Below, piece after piece: positions 1 to 10,727 of a stretch of DNA of 64,000 nt. Numbering within the stretch: the stretch's first letter is position 1; every line of letters starts with the position of its first letter. A program made the position numbers and the translations under genes. Under the pieces are notes generated by a model. It saw only the letters and a list, made by a program, of their open reading frames with translations, was not told where the DNA came from and searched no databases. The stretch is from Diphasiastrum complanatum (taxonomy: Eukaryota > Streptophyta > Lycopodiopsida > Lycopodiales > Lycopodiaceae): assembly GCA_029204225.1 (NCBI GenBank), contig CM055098.1, forward strand, positions 16,345,775 to 16,409,774, in the 5' to 3' direction.

Positions 1-234
1 AAGGGTGACCTGCAAGATATCCAAGAGGGTACTTTGGTAGCTACACTGGCAACAAATGATGATCTCGGTCACCACTTTTGGATTGGAAAAGTACTCCTAC
101 TTCATCGAGACGATATCACATCTAAGATTAAAGACATAACTGTGCATTGGTTTAAAACAGCTGACATTGATCCATTCAAAAAGAGATACAACCTTGAGTT
201 GGTCCGCACAATGCATGGTAAAGGGAAGAAGTGA
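1..234 (+). CDS. 3' end of an unrecognised protein gene, open at the window edge
   Basis: The frame is open from base 1 to a TGA at 232-234 (77 codons). The segment has a compact, protein-like composition with the run DDLGHHFWIGKVL followed by a VHWF strand and DPFKKRYNLELV, which suggests a small beta-rich domain. I do not recognise the family with confidence; similar Trp/His-rich tails occur in plant transposon-associated proteins, but that is from memory only. The opposite strand carries the start of a gypsy integrase reading frame that runs antisense through this stretch. The retroelement therefore probably ends near base 235, and this is a piece of another gene against which it landed. 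It could also be spurious. Confidence 0.4.
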   Translation, partial: KGDLQDIQEGTLVATLATNDDLGHHFWIGKVLLLHRDDITSKIKDITVHWFKTADIDPFKKRYNLELVRTMHGKGKK

Positions 235-235
235 A

Positions 236-1235
236 AAACTTCCATTCACTATGGAATCTAAGGGGATTCCATCAAGTGTTTTAAGGCATGCATAATTGGA
301 CAAAATGATCTGGCCAATCAAATATTGCCCTTGCCCTGTGAATTTCAACTTCCTCTTATGTGCCTTAGCTTGGTACAAGAGGACCTTATCCCCCTCTTTA
401 AACTCCTTGGGCTTAATTAGACGATCATGCCAATCTTTTTGTCTACATTTGTAAACATGTTGTGCATGGACACTAATGATACGGGTTTCAAGAGGCTTTT
501 CAAGATGAAACAGGCGATTGGCTAAGATTTGTTTAGAATCCAATTGCATATCATAGGCCAGGCGTAAGGATGGGAAATAAAATTCAACTGGCATAGCTGC
601 TTCCTGGCCATAAGTCAACTGAACAGAGGTAGATCCAGTAGATTTCTTAGGGGTTGTGCGATAAGCCCAAAGTGCGACATGTAATTTCAATTCCCAATCA
701 GATCTACTGGCCTCCATGGTCTTAGTACGGATTTCGCATAAGATTTTATTCGTTGACTCAGCTTGGCCATTACAACACGGGTAATAAGGAGCACTTTTCC
801 TATGGACCACTACGAAGTTGGATAGTAAGTGTTCGATCACAACATTTAAGAAATGCGTTTCCCTATCGCTAACGATCTCTAATGGGCACCCAAAACGTAC
901 TATAACCTGCTCAGCAAGGAATTTAGCAGTGGATTTTGCATCTGCAAATTTAACAGCATGAGTTTCGTCCCATTTGGTGCAATAGTCGGTGGCTACTATA
1001 ATGTATCGAGATTGTGTGAATCTAGCAGTCGGGCTAATTGGTCCCACATAGTTAATTCCCCATTTAAAAAATGCTTGGTCAGACAGTATGGGATCTAATG
1101 GCATGAAATCCTTGAATTGAGATCATTTTGAGCGTTGACATAAATCGCATGCCATTACAAATTGATGTGTATCCATAAATAAGGTTGGCCACCAGAATCC
1201 GGCCAACAATATTTTTCGCGATGTTGTGTCTGATG
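236..1235 (-). pseudogene. gypsy integrase (zinc finger plus DDE core)
   Basis: The core shows the three acidic positions of a retroviral-type integrase: D in IVATDYCTKW, D in IVSDRETHFLN, and E in CCNGQAES. ALWAYRTTPKKSTG and a KFTGQG segment near the C-terminus fit the gypsy C-terminal region. The HHCC zinc finger lies just upstream (about 1,125-1,235) but in a different frame, so at least one frameshift separates them. In an active element the enzyme would insert the cDNA in the nucleus. The open frame continues to 97 only by running antisense through the unrelated plus-strand fragment. Confidence 0.85.
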
Positions 1236-1333
1236 AAAATCATCCTCCGGCACTTCCTTCGTGGCTGAGGGAAATGATGGGGGTCGTTTCTCCCTCAATG
1301 AGACATCTACGAATAATTCCATCCGTCCCTTTT

Positions 1334-1830
1334 TTATACAATTGTCCAACAATGAGGGTGTATTTGAAACAAGATAGCATCAAGAAGGTCATCATTAACA
1401 CCTTTTGTTGGTTTGTCCGTGCTAGGGATTTGTGAAAGATGATCAGCTAAAAAATGTTGCGAACCCCTTCTAACAACAACTCGAAATTCAAGTTTCCAAA
1501 GTAACAACAACCAGCACGCTATCTGTCCAGTAGTGGTGCACGTCTTACTCAAAAGATATAATAATGTCTGATGACTAGTGTAAAACACAAAGGATTTGCC
1601 TAAAAGATAATGGCAAAACTTTTGAACCGCATACACCATTGCAAGTGCTTCCCTCTCAGTAATGGTATAATTTCTCTTGGCTGGGATTAGTTGTCTACTC
1701 AGGAATCAGATAGGATAATCCTTGGAATCCTCACCTGGTTGCGTCAAGTAGTGTCAATGACATACTGAGAAGCATCCGTGTGCACGTGGAATTCCTTGGA
1801 ATAATCTGGTGCTCGCAAAATAGGAGCACT
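1334..1830 (-). pseudogene. gypsy RNase H fragment
   Basis: MVYAVQKFCHYLLGKSF followed by YTSHQTLLYLLSK is the typical Ty3/gypsy RNase H stretch. The upstream part, with FHVHTDASQY (the catalytic Asp region), is at about 1,760-1,810 in another frame. The downstream linker AWRRGSQHFLADHLSQ-like region leads towards the integrase. Stops and frameshifts show it is dead. Confidence 0.8.
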
Positions 1831-1889
1831 TGCTAGAGCAGTTTTGAGATCTTGAAATGCATGGCCATGCTCTTCTACCCATTTAGGAT

Positions 1890-2101
1890 CTATGGTCAAT
1901 CGATACATCTAGCGTGCATTCCCTACAAAGTCACATACGTGACAATGATAATAGTTTGCATGGCCCATAAAGATCAGGACCTCACAGACAGTTCTAGGGA
2001 TGGGCATCTCTATAATGACTTTTAATTTTTCAAGATCAGTAGCGATTTCATTCCGGGATATGATGTGTCCTAGCTCATGAATTTCTTTTGAACACATCCA
2101 T
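1890..2101 (-). pseudogene. gypsy reverse-transcriptase thumb fragment
   Basis: ELGHIISRNEIATDLEKLKVI followed by PRTVCEV and GHANYYH matches the conserved LGHIVS...I..DP.KI....P.P....LR.FLG..NYY segment that follows the RT active site in Ty3/gypsy elements. The catalytic palm is missing; the sequence changes identity at about 2,101. Confidence 0.8.
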
Positions 2102-2188
2102 CTGCAATATATTCAATTCATTTTATGTCGATTTGAATTTCTAGTCAATAAATATTAAATAAAAAATACACAAAGTAAATGTAAATAC

Positions 2189-2600
2189 CTGACAATAATT
2201 GGTAGTTTGTATATGGTCTCACAAATATCTTTTGGCAAGCACTCATGAATTGACAATGGATAGATGAATTGAATCATCTTTAGTCAATCATGAAACTTGA
2301 GGCTTGCAACTTTCCATCCACTATGAATGATGCCCTTTTAGAATGGGCAAAACCAGTTGGTGTTCTAATGTCATGAATAATGGAGGACACATGGTGAAGC
2401 TCCTTCTTAGTGACTGTCTAAGGAGCATGATCTTTACCATCCTTTATCCAATATTCTCTTTTGGTGTTTGAGTCTTTTAGATCGTGCCTTGCAGCAATGG
2501 TTATCTTTTTCACCAATCAAGTGTTTCCATATAGATTCACCTGCATTTTTAAATATGTGCATGGGATCAAGTAGGTGATTAATCAAAAGAGTTTTCCAAT
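2189..2600 (-). pseudogene. CACTA (En/Spm) transposase fragment
   Basis: The minus strand reads DPMHIFKNAGESIWKHLIGE, then (after a frameshift) KDGKDHAP-stop-TVTKKELHHV...DIRTPTGFAHS and VDGKLQ, then LKFHD...FIYPLSIHECLPKDICETIYKL. The DPMHI.KN start, the downstream K(G/F)HDxxxL segment and the P..IRE..Y.L-like segment follow the order of plant CACTA TNP2-type transposases and their DUF4218-like tail. At least two frameshifts and two stops make it a relic. The reading ends at a GT donor-like site at 2,188, and an AG acceptor-like site lies at 2,102, exactly where the gypsy fragment begins. I see no CACTA termini. Confidence 0.6.
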
Positions 2601-3480
2601 ATTTTAGAGATAAAAACCACCAATTCTATCTCATTGCATTCTTGTTGAATGTTAATTGACTCTCACTCTTCTTCCACAAGTATCATGAACGAAAAAATGT
2701 ATGGCTGTCTTTGACACCTAATCGTTTAGCATTTTTTTATATTAGAATATCAGTACCAAAGAATTGCATGGCTGTCTCAGACACCTAATCATTTTTTAAA
2801 TCTCTCTCTATGGTTGTCTAGGACACCTACACTGATACTCATTCTCAACACATATCAAAACTACACTATTACTTCGGTCTCTAAGTAATCCAAAATTCAT
2901 TATCATGTTTCACCATGATTTTCCTTCTGTTGGTGATGGGACAACGACCTTCATTTTTCCTATGGCCTGTTCATTCATTCTAAATCAACACCAACAAAAC
3001 ATTCACCTGAGCCAGAAACCCTAAAAGTAGTACTGGCAAGTTAGGCATGTCAGATCAAAAATTGGCCAGATCTAGTCAAAAGCCCCCATAACTTCAAATA
3101 GAAGGTGGCTACAAAAACTGGACCAGTTGCAGTTCGATTCGGATGTCGTTAGCCTAAAAGCGCCCTTCGTGTATGAAGGAATGGGCACAATGAATTGACT
3201 ACATTTTTACATTCCTAAAAAGTGGTCCAGTATCGCCGAACAGAGTTCATTTTTCTCGTCGTCTATTCCATATGGTACTGCACGTCAAGACAATCATGCA
3301 GCACCAAACCAGGCTTCAAACAGTTCAGTACTCACAAAGAAATGTGTGTATTTGGTTGAACTATATCGGTCAATAAGCATGTTCCAAACTTGCATGTTAT
3401 GTATTAAATTCTAGCTAGCTTGAGTTATAAAAATGAGAGGTGATGTATCTACCATCCTAAACTCAAGATTCTTCCATTTG
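2601..3480. other. no gene seen; three short GGCTGTCT...GACACCTA repeats
   Basis: No reading frame of note. A phrase close to ATGGCTGTCTnnGACACCTA recurs at 2,701, 2,768 and 2,810 (the last as ATGGTTGTCT), so a small degenerate direct repeat is present. The rest is AT-rich unclassified sequence. Confidence 0.5.
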
Positions 3481-3486
3481 ATCACT

Positions 3487-4330
3487 CTCAACTAATAAGG
3501 GCCATACTTGAGCCATCTCAATTAAGATACATCAAATTTAAGCTATCTTGTTTGATAAGGGTTGGTTCCATCAATAAGGGATGAAAATCAAGTTATTAAA
3601 ACGCACTAAACTCAATAATGGTTTGATTTTGATTACTTGATTAGGACAATCTCAACTAGTAAGGGCCATACTTGAGCCATCTCAATTAACAAACATCAAA
3701 TTTAAGCTATCTTGTTTGATAAGGGTTAATTCCATCAATAACGGATGAAAATCAAGTAAGCTGAATGCACTAACCTCAATAATGTATTGATTTTGATCAC
3801 TCAATTAGCCATGTTGAGTGATGAAGACCAAACATTGAGCTTTCTCATGCGTAGGAATCAAATTCAAGTGACCTCAAGTAAAGGAAATGCCATCTCGAGT
3901 GTAGGGGCAAATCCATTAATAAGGCCAAACCAAACTCAAGTGATCTGAGTGTGGTAATCTTAATATTGATCAAGTTTGAACACTCAATGAACTATGTCGA
4001 GTGATTAGGACCAAAATCACATGTTAGGCATCAAGTTAGAGCTAGCTTGAGTGATAAGCATCAAATTTGAGATACCAAAAAATCTTAAGCTTGAGATTCC
4101 ATGAATTCGATCACTTTAGGGGAAACTTCTAATGATGAGGGCCAAATTTGAGTTATCTTGATTGATACACATCAAATTTGAACTATCTCTAGTGACAGGG
4201 TCTGATTCCATCCACAAGGAAGCAAACTCAAGCAATCTTAGAATTGTCCTAAACTTAAAATTAATCGAGTTTAATTTCTTCATGAATTAAGTCACAAAAA
4301 CTAAACTAGATAGTTAGAAATCAAATTTAA
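3487..4330. repeat. degenerate tandem repeat, about 164-bp period
   Basis: CTCAACTARTAAGGGCCATA starts at 3,487 and again at 3,651. Each is followed by the same succession: AGCTATCTTGTTTGATAAGGG, a CCATCAATAA phrase, GATGAAAATCAAGT, and a CTCAATAAT...TTGATTTTGAT phrase. Decayed versions of the same phrases run on to about 4,330, for example a GATGAGGGCCAAAT start near 4,130. This is a minisatellite-like or satellite-like array of about five units with no coding capacity. Confidence 0.6.
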
Positions 4331-4399
4331 ATTATTCCTAGCGATAGGCATCAAATTTGAGCTACGTGATTTTTGTGGTGTTGCTACATACTGATATTT

Positions 4400-5787
4400 G
4401 GGTCGCGGCTTCTGCGACTGAGGGCAGTCAGGATACTTGTGACCAGGTTCTCTTCAATTTGAGCATAATGGTACATAACCAATTGGCTTCCGTGGTTGTG
4501 GACAGTCAGGAAAAAAATGTCTCAGCTCTCCACAGTTGTAGCAGTTGTCCAAAACTGGCTTATTCGAGGTTTGAGACTTCGATGGTCCAACAAATTCAGG
4601 AGGATTATGTCTTCTTGGTGCAAATTTGGGTCTGTCCTGCTGGGCTGATGCTGCAGTACCCTGTACATAGTTAGTAGTCGCATCATTCTGAAAAATAAAA
4701 AGTACCTCCTAGGCAGGATCTTCAATGTATTTGACATTAACAGTGGTGCAATCTTCCTTGGTGTGTCCAGATGTTCCACATTTTGTACATCACATTCTTG
4801 AGTTAGAAGAAGACGCCTTTGGTCTTGTATCTGCAACTTTTGAGATCTGCACTTTCAAGTCATTAAATTTTTTATTAAGGTCAGCCATATTACTTTTCCA
4901 AAGCTTTTCCACTTTGGAAGTTGACGACTTATCCTCGACAACTTTCGTGTCGTCCTTTCGTTTAGTTCGTCGTTTATTCTTTTTCTCTCCTTTGTCAACA
5001 TCTGATTTCGATGAATCGCTACTTTCAGATTCCGTGTTTGAAGAACTACTATTGAAATCAAAATCTGAATCGGCATCACTGTCACTGAAATCAGTTTTAG
5101 ACTTTCGAGATTTCTTTGTTGATCGCCGCTTTCGTGCTAATTTCAAAGTCTCAAAATTTTCTGCACTAGCTATAACAGCTGCTAAGGAGTTCATGTCCCC
5201 TTGTCTGCAGTATCGATCAATCTTTGGTGGTAGACCAGCCAAAACCCATTCGATTTGCATATCCACGGGATATACACCGGTTAGTTTTCCTATGAGGTTT
5301 TTAACCTTATGTGTATATTTGCAAAGAGATTCTTTACTCTTCTGAACATTGTTTAGTCGTCCAAGAATTCTAGATTTGTAACCTATCTCTCTGAACTGGT
5401 TCAGAAATGCATCTTTCAACAGGTACCAGGTTCCTACACGGTCTGGTTCTACCTGACTATACTAGATACGCGCCTGTTTTCTTAGCAGACCAGAGAAAAT
5501 TCGTAGTTTGTCTATGTTAGTTCCCTCGTTATTTGCATTGGCTATTGACTCAAATTGTGAGACATAGCTATCTACATCATCAGAGCTGGTCCAAAATAAT
5601 CATATTTAGTTTTAGAGATAGAAGTGAAGCGTGTAGCATGACCCTCCATACCGAAGCTAATTAGGAGTTCAAGTAGCTGAGCAATGATTTTGTCTAGATT
5701 TCTATGACTAGTACTTTCACTCTATCTTTGTAAAAACTCCTCTCTAAGCTTTCGGTATCTTTCTAATCTCGATTCTCTATTTGACAT
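4400..5787 (-). pseudogene. gypsy gag with CCHC zinc knuckles
   Basis: The ATG at 5,787 is the natural start (MSNRESRLERYRKLREEF). The capsid-like part includes LKDAFLNQFREIGYKSRIL and KESLCKYTHKVKNLIG. A Ser/Asp-rich acidic stretch and a basic stretch follow. A knuckle CTKCGTSGHTKEDC (CX2CX4HX4C) follows directly after an in-frame TGA at about 4,787, and a second cysteine cluster (CYNCGELRHFFPDC) lies at about 4,460-4,530. Several stops (for example in the 5,420-5,600 segment) show it is not functional. Gag would package the element's RNA in cytoplasmic virus-like particles. Confidence 0.8.
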
Positions 5788-5838
5788 ACATTAGAGATGG
5801 AAATGGATCTTCAAATTTCTTATAACTTTCCTAAACTA

Positions 5839-5856
5839 TCCCCGGCAATGGTGCCA
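5839..5856 (-). other. primer-binding site, tRNA-Asp type
   Basis: The minus strand reads TGGCACCATTGCCGGGGA. Compared with the complement of the 3' end of plant tRNA-Asp(GUC), TGGCGCCGTTGCCGGGGA, it has two G-to-A differences. It sits five bases past the LTR end, as a minus-strand primer site should. Confidence 0.8.
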
Positions 5857-5861
5857 AAAAT

Positions 5862-7131
5862 TGGTATATGTCGTGCTATACCAACAGGTTTAATATAGAT
5901 TTTGTAGTGAAAAGTATCGTTCCCACAGAGGATAGCATTAGAAAGTTATGTTTTTGGTGTAATTATGGCAGGTGGTTTCGAATGTTGTTCTGGTTGTCGA
6001 CAAACATTAAAAAGTAACCAGTATTACTTATATTTGGAATGGGTAATGTTAATAAATTCAGAACAACAATATGGCCTCTATCGAATTGAAGGAAGCGCGT
6101 TCTACAAATGAAATGTTATCAGAGTAGTATAGCAGACTACACTCTGGCTGACTAAGGTGTCAACAGAGAATCAGAAAGTATTCGATGTATTCGCGACTGC
6201 GCAGACAATTAATTAATCGAGTTCGCGAACTATTCGTTCCTAGACAATAGTCCCCAACAACTAAAGCCCAACTTAATGCTTAAAGAGCACGAATGGTTTT
6301 AGAGCACGTTAGAAACTTATGTCAATGCCAATCAGAAAAACAGATCAGAGACTTAATTCTTCAGACAAGGACTGTCATCTCATTTGCATACATACAACTT
6401 AATTCAATGATCGTGCTAGACTGCACAAAGATAGTCATTATTCGAGTGTTGAAAAGAAAGTATTCGCGACAGACGAATAAGATGATTTTAAGATAGTTCT
6501 TTAGAGCATGCTTTACGGAAAAACAACAAATGACTGTAATGCACTAGAGCGTCTGTCTGATCAGAGAGTAATTCATGAAATGCGTTAGAGATTGTTAGCA
6601 GACTCAAGATCACTCACACTCAACAGTGTGGAGAACAGAGATAAGGGAGAATAACTCACAGAACTCTATTCACTTCTTCAATCTCTTACATAAGCATAAA
6701 CTCTTCTCTCTCGATGATCGAGACTGAAGTGTGAGATCAATATATGTTCTACGGGGCAAACAAACACACCTCTTAAACAATAGGTGCGTCGCTCTTGCGA
6801 AAGGGTCTAGTTAAGAATTAAACTGAAAATATGTTCAACTATACCATAAGAGGTATACTTAACTATGAGTTAAAGTTACTCTAGTTTAACATGTCTTTTC
6901 ATAACTAGTCATTTCGTATGGATGACCTAGTTAAGGGTTATCCAAGGCAATGTCTTTTCCTATTAAAGGTCTAGCCCTTAATTTATAAGACAAGTACCTA
7001 GGAGATATATTCTCAAAAAATGACTTAGGCCTCTTCATGATTTATACTTAACCAGCTCATATCTTCATTTTCGAGTATATTATGCCATATTTATGTTGAT
7101 ATTCAATTTTTGACATTTGCATGGCATCACA
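5862..7131 (-). repeat. gypsy 5' LTR, about 1.25 kb
   Basis: The sequence matches 27,018-28,275 on the plus strand from TGTGATGCCA... (or an internal TGT(C/T)A start 16 bases later) to ...ACATATACCA. The exact 5' boundary is uncertain, 7,115 or 7,131, because homology to the other copy begins by 7,131. It contains TTCGCGAACTATTCG-type motifs near 6,210 that resemble motifs in the copia LTR at 55.5 kb. Confidence 0.8.
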
Positions 7132-8109
7132 TCCTTGTCAAGAACAAAAAAAGAGACATGCCACCAACAGTCTTTTTAGAGGGTCTCGGTATCCTCGTGC
7201 TATAAACAAGGCAAAAATGAGATGAAGAAACCTCGATTACCAAGGTAATTATCAAAAATCTCGTTTCGAGGCTTAATTCATGTGTATACCAAGGTTTATG
7301 ATGTTTTTTCAAAAAAAAAATCTTTATAAAAGCCTCGATAATAGGGTTAGAATTCTCCAGAATGTTGTAGTGAACTACCAACACTAAGTGAGAGAAATGT
7401 CACATCATCAATCCCCTTGAGAGTCACTACTAGTAGCTTTCAAATCTACCATCATGAGTTTGCCGCCCATATTTCTCGATTGTTGGACTCTGATTTTCAT
7501 ATTTTTTATTGGGACGTTGTATTTCAACATGTCGGATTGTGACGGATTATGAAATTTTCGAACAAATGCCCATGTCGGAATCTGCGCGATATGTTATTGT
7601 GATTCTTCCACACAATGATGAGTTGTTAAATATTGCATGGCTACCTACTAATGAATTAGAAGATTTTTTTGTAGATGACGATAATGTCTTACGAGATTCA
7701 GATATTTTTTATATTCAAATCCTCAACTATATGGAGGCCCTTCCACTTAAGGCCTTTTCGTAGCAATTATCTAAAGTGAAACCAGTTGTCCAAGTTATGA
7801 TAAAAAACCATGATACCAAGCTATATCGGGTCAAATGACCAAACTATCCTTGGGACTTCTGTGAGGAGAAAACATTTTTTCAAATCGACAACAAAATCCT
7901 CCATGATGTGCCACCACTTTCTCATCCGCATACCTCACGAGCTCCGAAGCCACAACCACGTGGCCATACCATGAAGAAAACGATGATGAAACCTCTTCAA
8001 ATTCAACCGCTTGGCAACTTTACCACTATCAGGAAAGTTCCTAAGATTTTTTTTGTTCTTACACATCCAATGTCAATGATTTGAAATCTCCCAAAACCCT
8101 GAAAAATGT
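7132..8109. other. no recognisable gene
   Basis: An 84-codon frame at 7,509-7,763 has a plausible start but no domain that I recognise, and the flanking frames are closed. I see no LTR or repeat of known type. It lies between a gypsy LTR and a gypsy RNase H fragment and is probably old transposon or intergenic DNA. Confidence 0.4.
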
Positions 8110-8712
8110 CAAATTTGGGTAAAACATGGTATTGTGTTAGGACATATCATTTCAAAAAATGACATCGCAACTGACCTAGACAAGATCTTGATCATTCAAA
8201 ATCTACCCGAACCTCGTACTGTCCGCGAAGTGTATTCTTTCTTTGGCCACACCAACTACTATCAGTGCTTTATTCTAGACTTCGGTAATAAAACACGATT
8301 AATCTATAAAGTTGTTGTTGTCCCCAAATGGACTGATGAACAACGCATTGCATTCAATCAACTAAAAGAAGCCCTTACCAATGCACCTATCCTCTGGGCT
8401 CCTGATTATTCCAAATAATTCCATGTGCATATCGATACATCCAAGTATGCCATTGGAGCAGTGCTCACCCAACCGGGAGAATTAAAAAAAGATTATCCAA
8501 TCTGATTTCTCAGTAGACAATTGATACCTACTGAAATCAATTATACCACTACCAAGCGTAAAGCTTTGGCAATGGTATATGCAGTTCAGAAGTTTCGCCA
8601 TTATCTTCTGGGAAAAGTTTTTGCCTTCTTCACTGATCATCAAGCACTCCTATATCTCATCAACAAAACTTGCAGGACTGGTCATATCACTCGATGGATC
8701 CTATTACTGTGA
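8110..8712 (+). pseudogene. gypsy RT thumb and RNase H fragment
   Basis: LGHIISKNDIATDLDKILII, then PRTVREVYSFFGHTNYY, then KEALTNAPILWAPDYSK and FHVHIDTSKYAIGAVLTQPG, then YAVQKFRHYLLGKVF and DHQALLYLINK. This is the RT thumb to RNase H connection of Ty3/gypsy in order, broken by two stops (about 8,416 and 8,503). It is close in sequence to the minus-strand copy at 1,334-2,101. It ends abruptly near 8,712, where copia sequence follows. Confidence 0.85.
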
Positions 8713-8739
8713 GAATTTGAGTTAGGATCGTGGTTCAAA

Positions 8740-9360
8740 AGGGACTTCAACACAGATGGATGTGAAATCTGCTTTTCTAAATGGTGAGTTAGAAAGAGAG
8801 GTGTTTATGGATCAACCTGAAGGATTTATAATGAAAGGATAGGAGAATAAAGTATGTCGCTTGAAGAAAGCACTTTATGGTCTCAAGCAGGCACCACGTG
8901 CGTGTGGTACAACATGATTGATGCCTACTTTTGTTCTAAGGGGATGTTGAGAACACATTCTGATCCAAACCTTTATGTCTTATGCTTTGATGGGATGATT
9001 GCTTTGGTTGCTCGTTATGTTGATGACTTGATTACTACGAGAAATAATCAAGAGATGATAGATATGATCTAGTAGGATCCCATGGAACAATTCGAGATGA
9101 CAGATCTCAACCTAATGCATTATTGCCTTGGAGTGGAAGTGTGGCAAAAAGGAATGATGTGGGACTAACACAGGTGAAGTATGTCACAGAGTTGCTACAC
9201 AGGTCCAGGCTACAAGATTGCAAGCCAGTGAATACTCCTATTGAGCCAAGTAAAAAAGCTTTCATAGCTCCACAAATCATAGCCATTTGATGCTGCACTA
9301 TATAGGCAGTTAGTAGGGAGCTTGATTTACCTTACCATGTTCACTTCAGCACTTGTTGAC
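8740..9360 (+). pseudogene. copia reverse-transcriptase fragment joined to the gypsy piece
   Basis: In shifting frames the sequence reads VKSAFLNGELEREVFMDQPEGF, then KALYGLKQAPR-like and WYNMIDAYF, then ALVARYVDDLI (the YVDD catalytic box), then YCLGVEVW and PVNTPIEPS...YRQLVGSLIYLT. This is the Ty1/copia RT palm through to the start of RNase H. It has several frameshifts and stops. The switch from gypsy to copia within about 30 bases marks an illegitimate junction. Confidence 0.8.
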
Positions 9361-10185
9361 GTCGCACCCTTTTCACGTCTCACCCTTTTCACGCAGTTGT
9401 GCTAACGGATTGGACAACGATTGCAGCCACCCACGATCTCCTACAGACAGCACATCCAGTCTGTACTTTCACATCTGCACACCTGTAATATTATGTAACA
9501 TATATATATTGGACACTATTCATGAAAAAAATGATAAAGATAGCAGAAGAAGACGACATAAACGAAGCAGATGCCCTGAGCATTGATTCTTCATTTTGTC
9601 AGAATTAAGGTTTAATTCTTTTTTATAGATTGAAATAAGCTTTGTAGGGCACGTGGTTTCGTACGCTACTGTATTGTGCTCTACCGCATTATTGACATGT
9701 ATACATGATATACTTAATCTGATACAGTTCTTTATTCTGCGTTCAAATCTATGTTAATATTGTTATGTTTATCTTTCATTCTGTTTGATCTTTCTAGTTG
9801 TTCTTACTGGTAATAGACAATTAACATTTAGTCTTGTCTTTCACGAATCATTCACGATGAGCACAGTCTAATTCTTCGCGAATCATTCGTGACATATAAT
9901 TTGTCTTGGTATTCACGACAAATTATTCTTCTAGCGCTTCATCTATTAATGTTTGGCTACGTAATCTAGAATGAGTTGTCCAATAACACAATGAAGAGTC
10001 AAGTCTAGTTCTACGTACAGTTGAAAGATTGAAATTTTAATCATTTGATGACATGTTATGTCTCGTCAAGTGACCAAGGGATTATGCGCACTTTTGTGCA
10101 CAAGCGCACAAAAATGTGCTAAAAACAACTCTAGTATTAAAAAGCCTCACAATTAAACTCCTTATTATAGATCTTTGCCTACCTT
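9361..10185. other. no gene seen; LTR-like CGAATCATTCRYGA motifs at 9,840-9,930
   Basis: No convincing frame. Between 9,838 and 9,930 the motifs CACGAATCATTCACGA and CGCGAATCATTCGTGA occur. They resemble the repeated GAACAATTCRCGAA motif of the copia LTR at 55.7 kb, so a piece of a related LTR may be present. Confidence 0.35.
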
Positions 10186-10189
10186 AGAA

Positions 10190-10680
10190 TATTTAAGACC
10201 GTACGTAAATGCACTTCATGCTCCTTAAGAGTCTTGTTGTAAATCAAAATATCGTCCAAAAATATCACAAGAAACTTTTTCAGATAAGGACAAAGGATAT
10301 CGTTCATCATCTGCTAAAAGGTCACTGAGGCATTCGTTAGACCAAATGGTAAAACTAAAAATCCATAATTATGGCCATACCTGGTCTCGAAAACTGGTTT
10401 TGAAAACATCCCACTTGTGGATTCTAATTTGATGGTAGCCCAACCTAATGTCCAATCTGGTGAAATACTTTGCACCATCCAATTGGTCCATTAGGTTGTC
10501 CATTCGAGATAAGAGATAACAGTTCTTAATTGTCATTTTATTAAGCTTCTTATAATTGACACAAAGATGAATACCACCATCTTTCTTGTCGATTAATAAT
10601 ACAGGAGCTCTCCAAGGGGATTTTACTGGGTTGAATATGGCCCTTATGTAATAACTCCTTAAATTATCTAGCAACTTCAT
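10190..10680 (-). pseudogene. gypsy RT N-terminal and palm fragment
   Basis: SPWRAPVLLIDKKDGGIHLCVNYKKLNKMT, then MDNLMDQLDGAKYFTRLDIRLGYHQIRI, is the RT fingers and first catalytic Asp (RLDIRLGYHQI). After a frameshift the segment FGLTNA...QMMNDILCPYL and IFLDDILIYN carries the second catalytic motif at about 10,240. Confidence 0.85.
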
Positions 10681-10727
10681 CTTCTTCCTTCGAGCTTATT
10701 TTGTAGGAAAATAACGATACAGGAGAG

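Larger units (their letters stand above)
235..2101 (-). mobile_element. Ty3/gypsy pol fragment (RT tail, RNase H, integrase), no LTRs
   Basis: Read on the minus strand, the order is reverse-transcriptase thumb, RNase H, H2C2 zinc finger, then the integrase core and C-terminus. This is the canonical Ty3/gypsy order. Frameshifts and stops break it into several frames, and no LTR, gag or catalytic RT motif is visible. The upstream edge abuts a CACTA transposase relic near 2,100. A closely similar RT/RNase H piece sits on the plus strand at 8,110-8,712, so both derive from the same or a sister family. Confidence 0.85.
4357..7131 (-). mobile_element. Ty3/gypsy element, 5' half (LTR, PBS, gag), same family as 27,018-31,285
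   Basis: On the minus strand the order is a long LTR (7,131 to 5,862), a tRNA-Asp-type primer-binding site, and gag with a zinc knuckle. The pol part and second LTR are absent; the sequence changes at about 4,357. The LTR and gag match the plus-strand element at 27,018-31,285 over their whole shared length with point differences, so the two are members of one family. Confidence 0.85.

Noticed and set aside
2102-2188. Genuine intron of a functional transposase gene
   Set aside because: The sequence past the acceptor is gypsy RT, so the splice-like ends are not proof of a real intron.
4725-5345. 206-codon plus-strand open frame
   Set aside because: It is the exact antisense of the gypsy gag on the minus strand, rich in Phe/Ser/Leu as expected of an antisense shadow.
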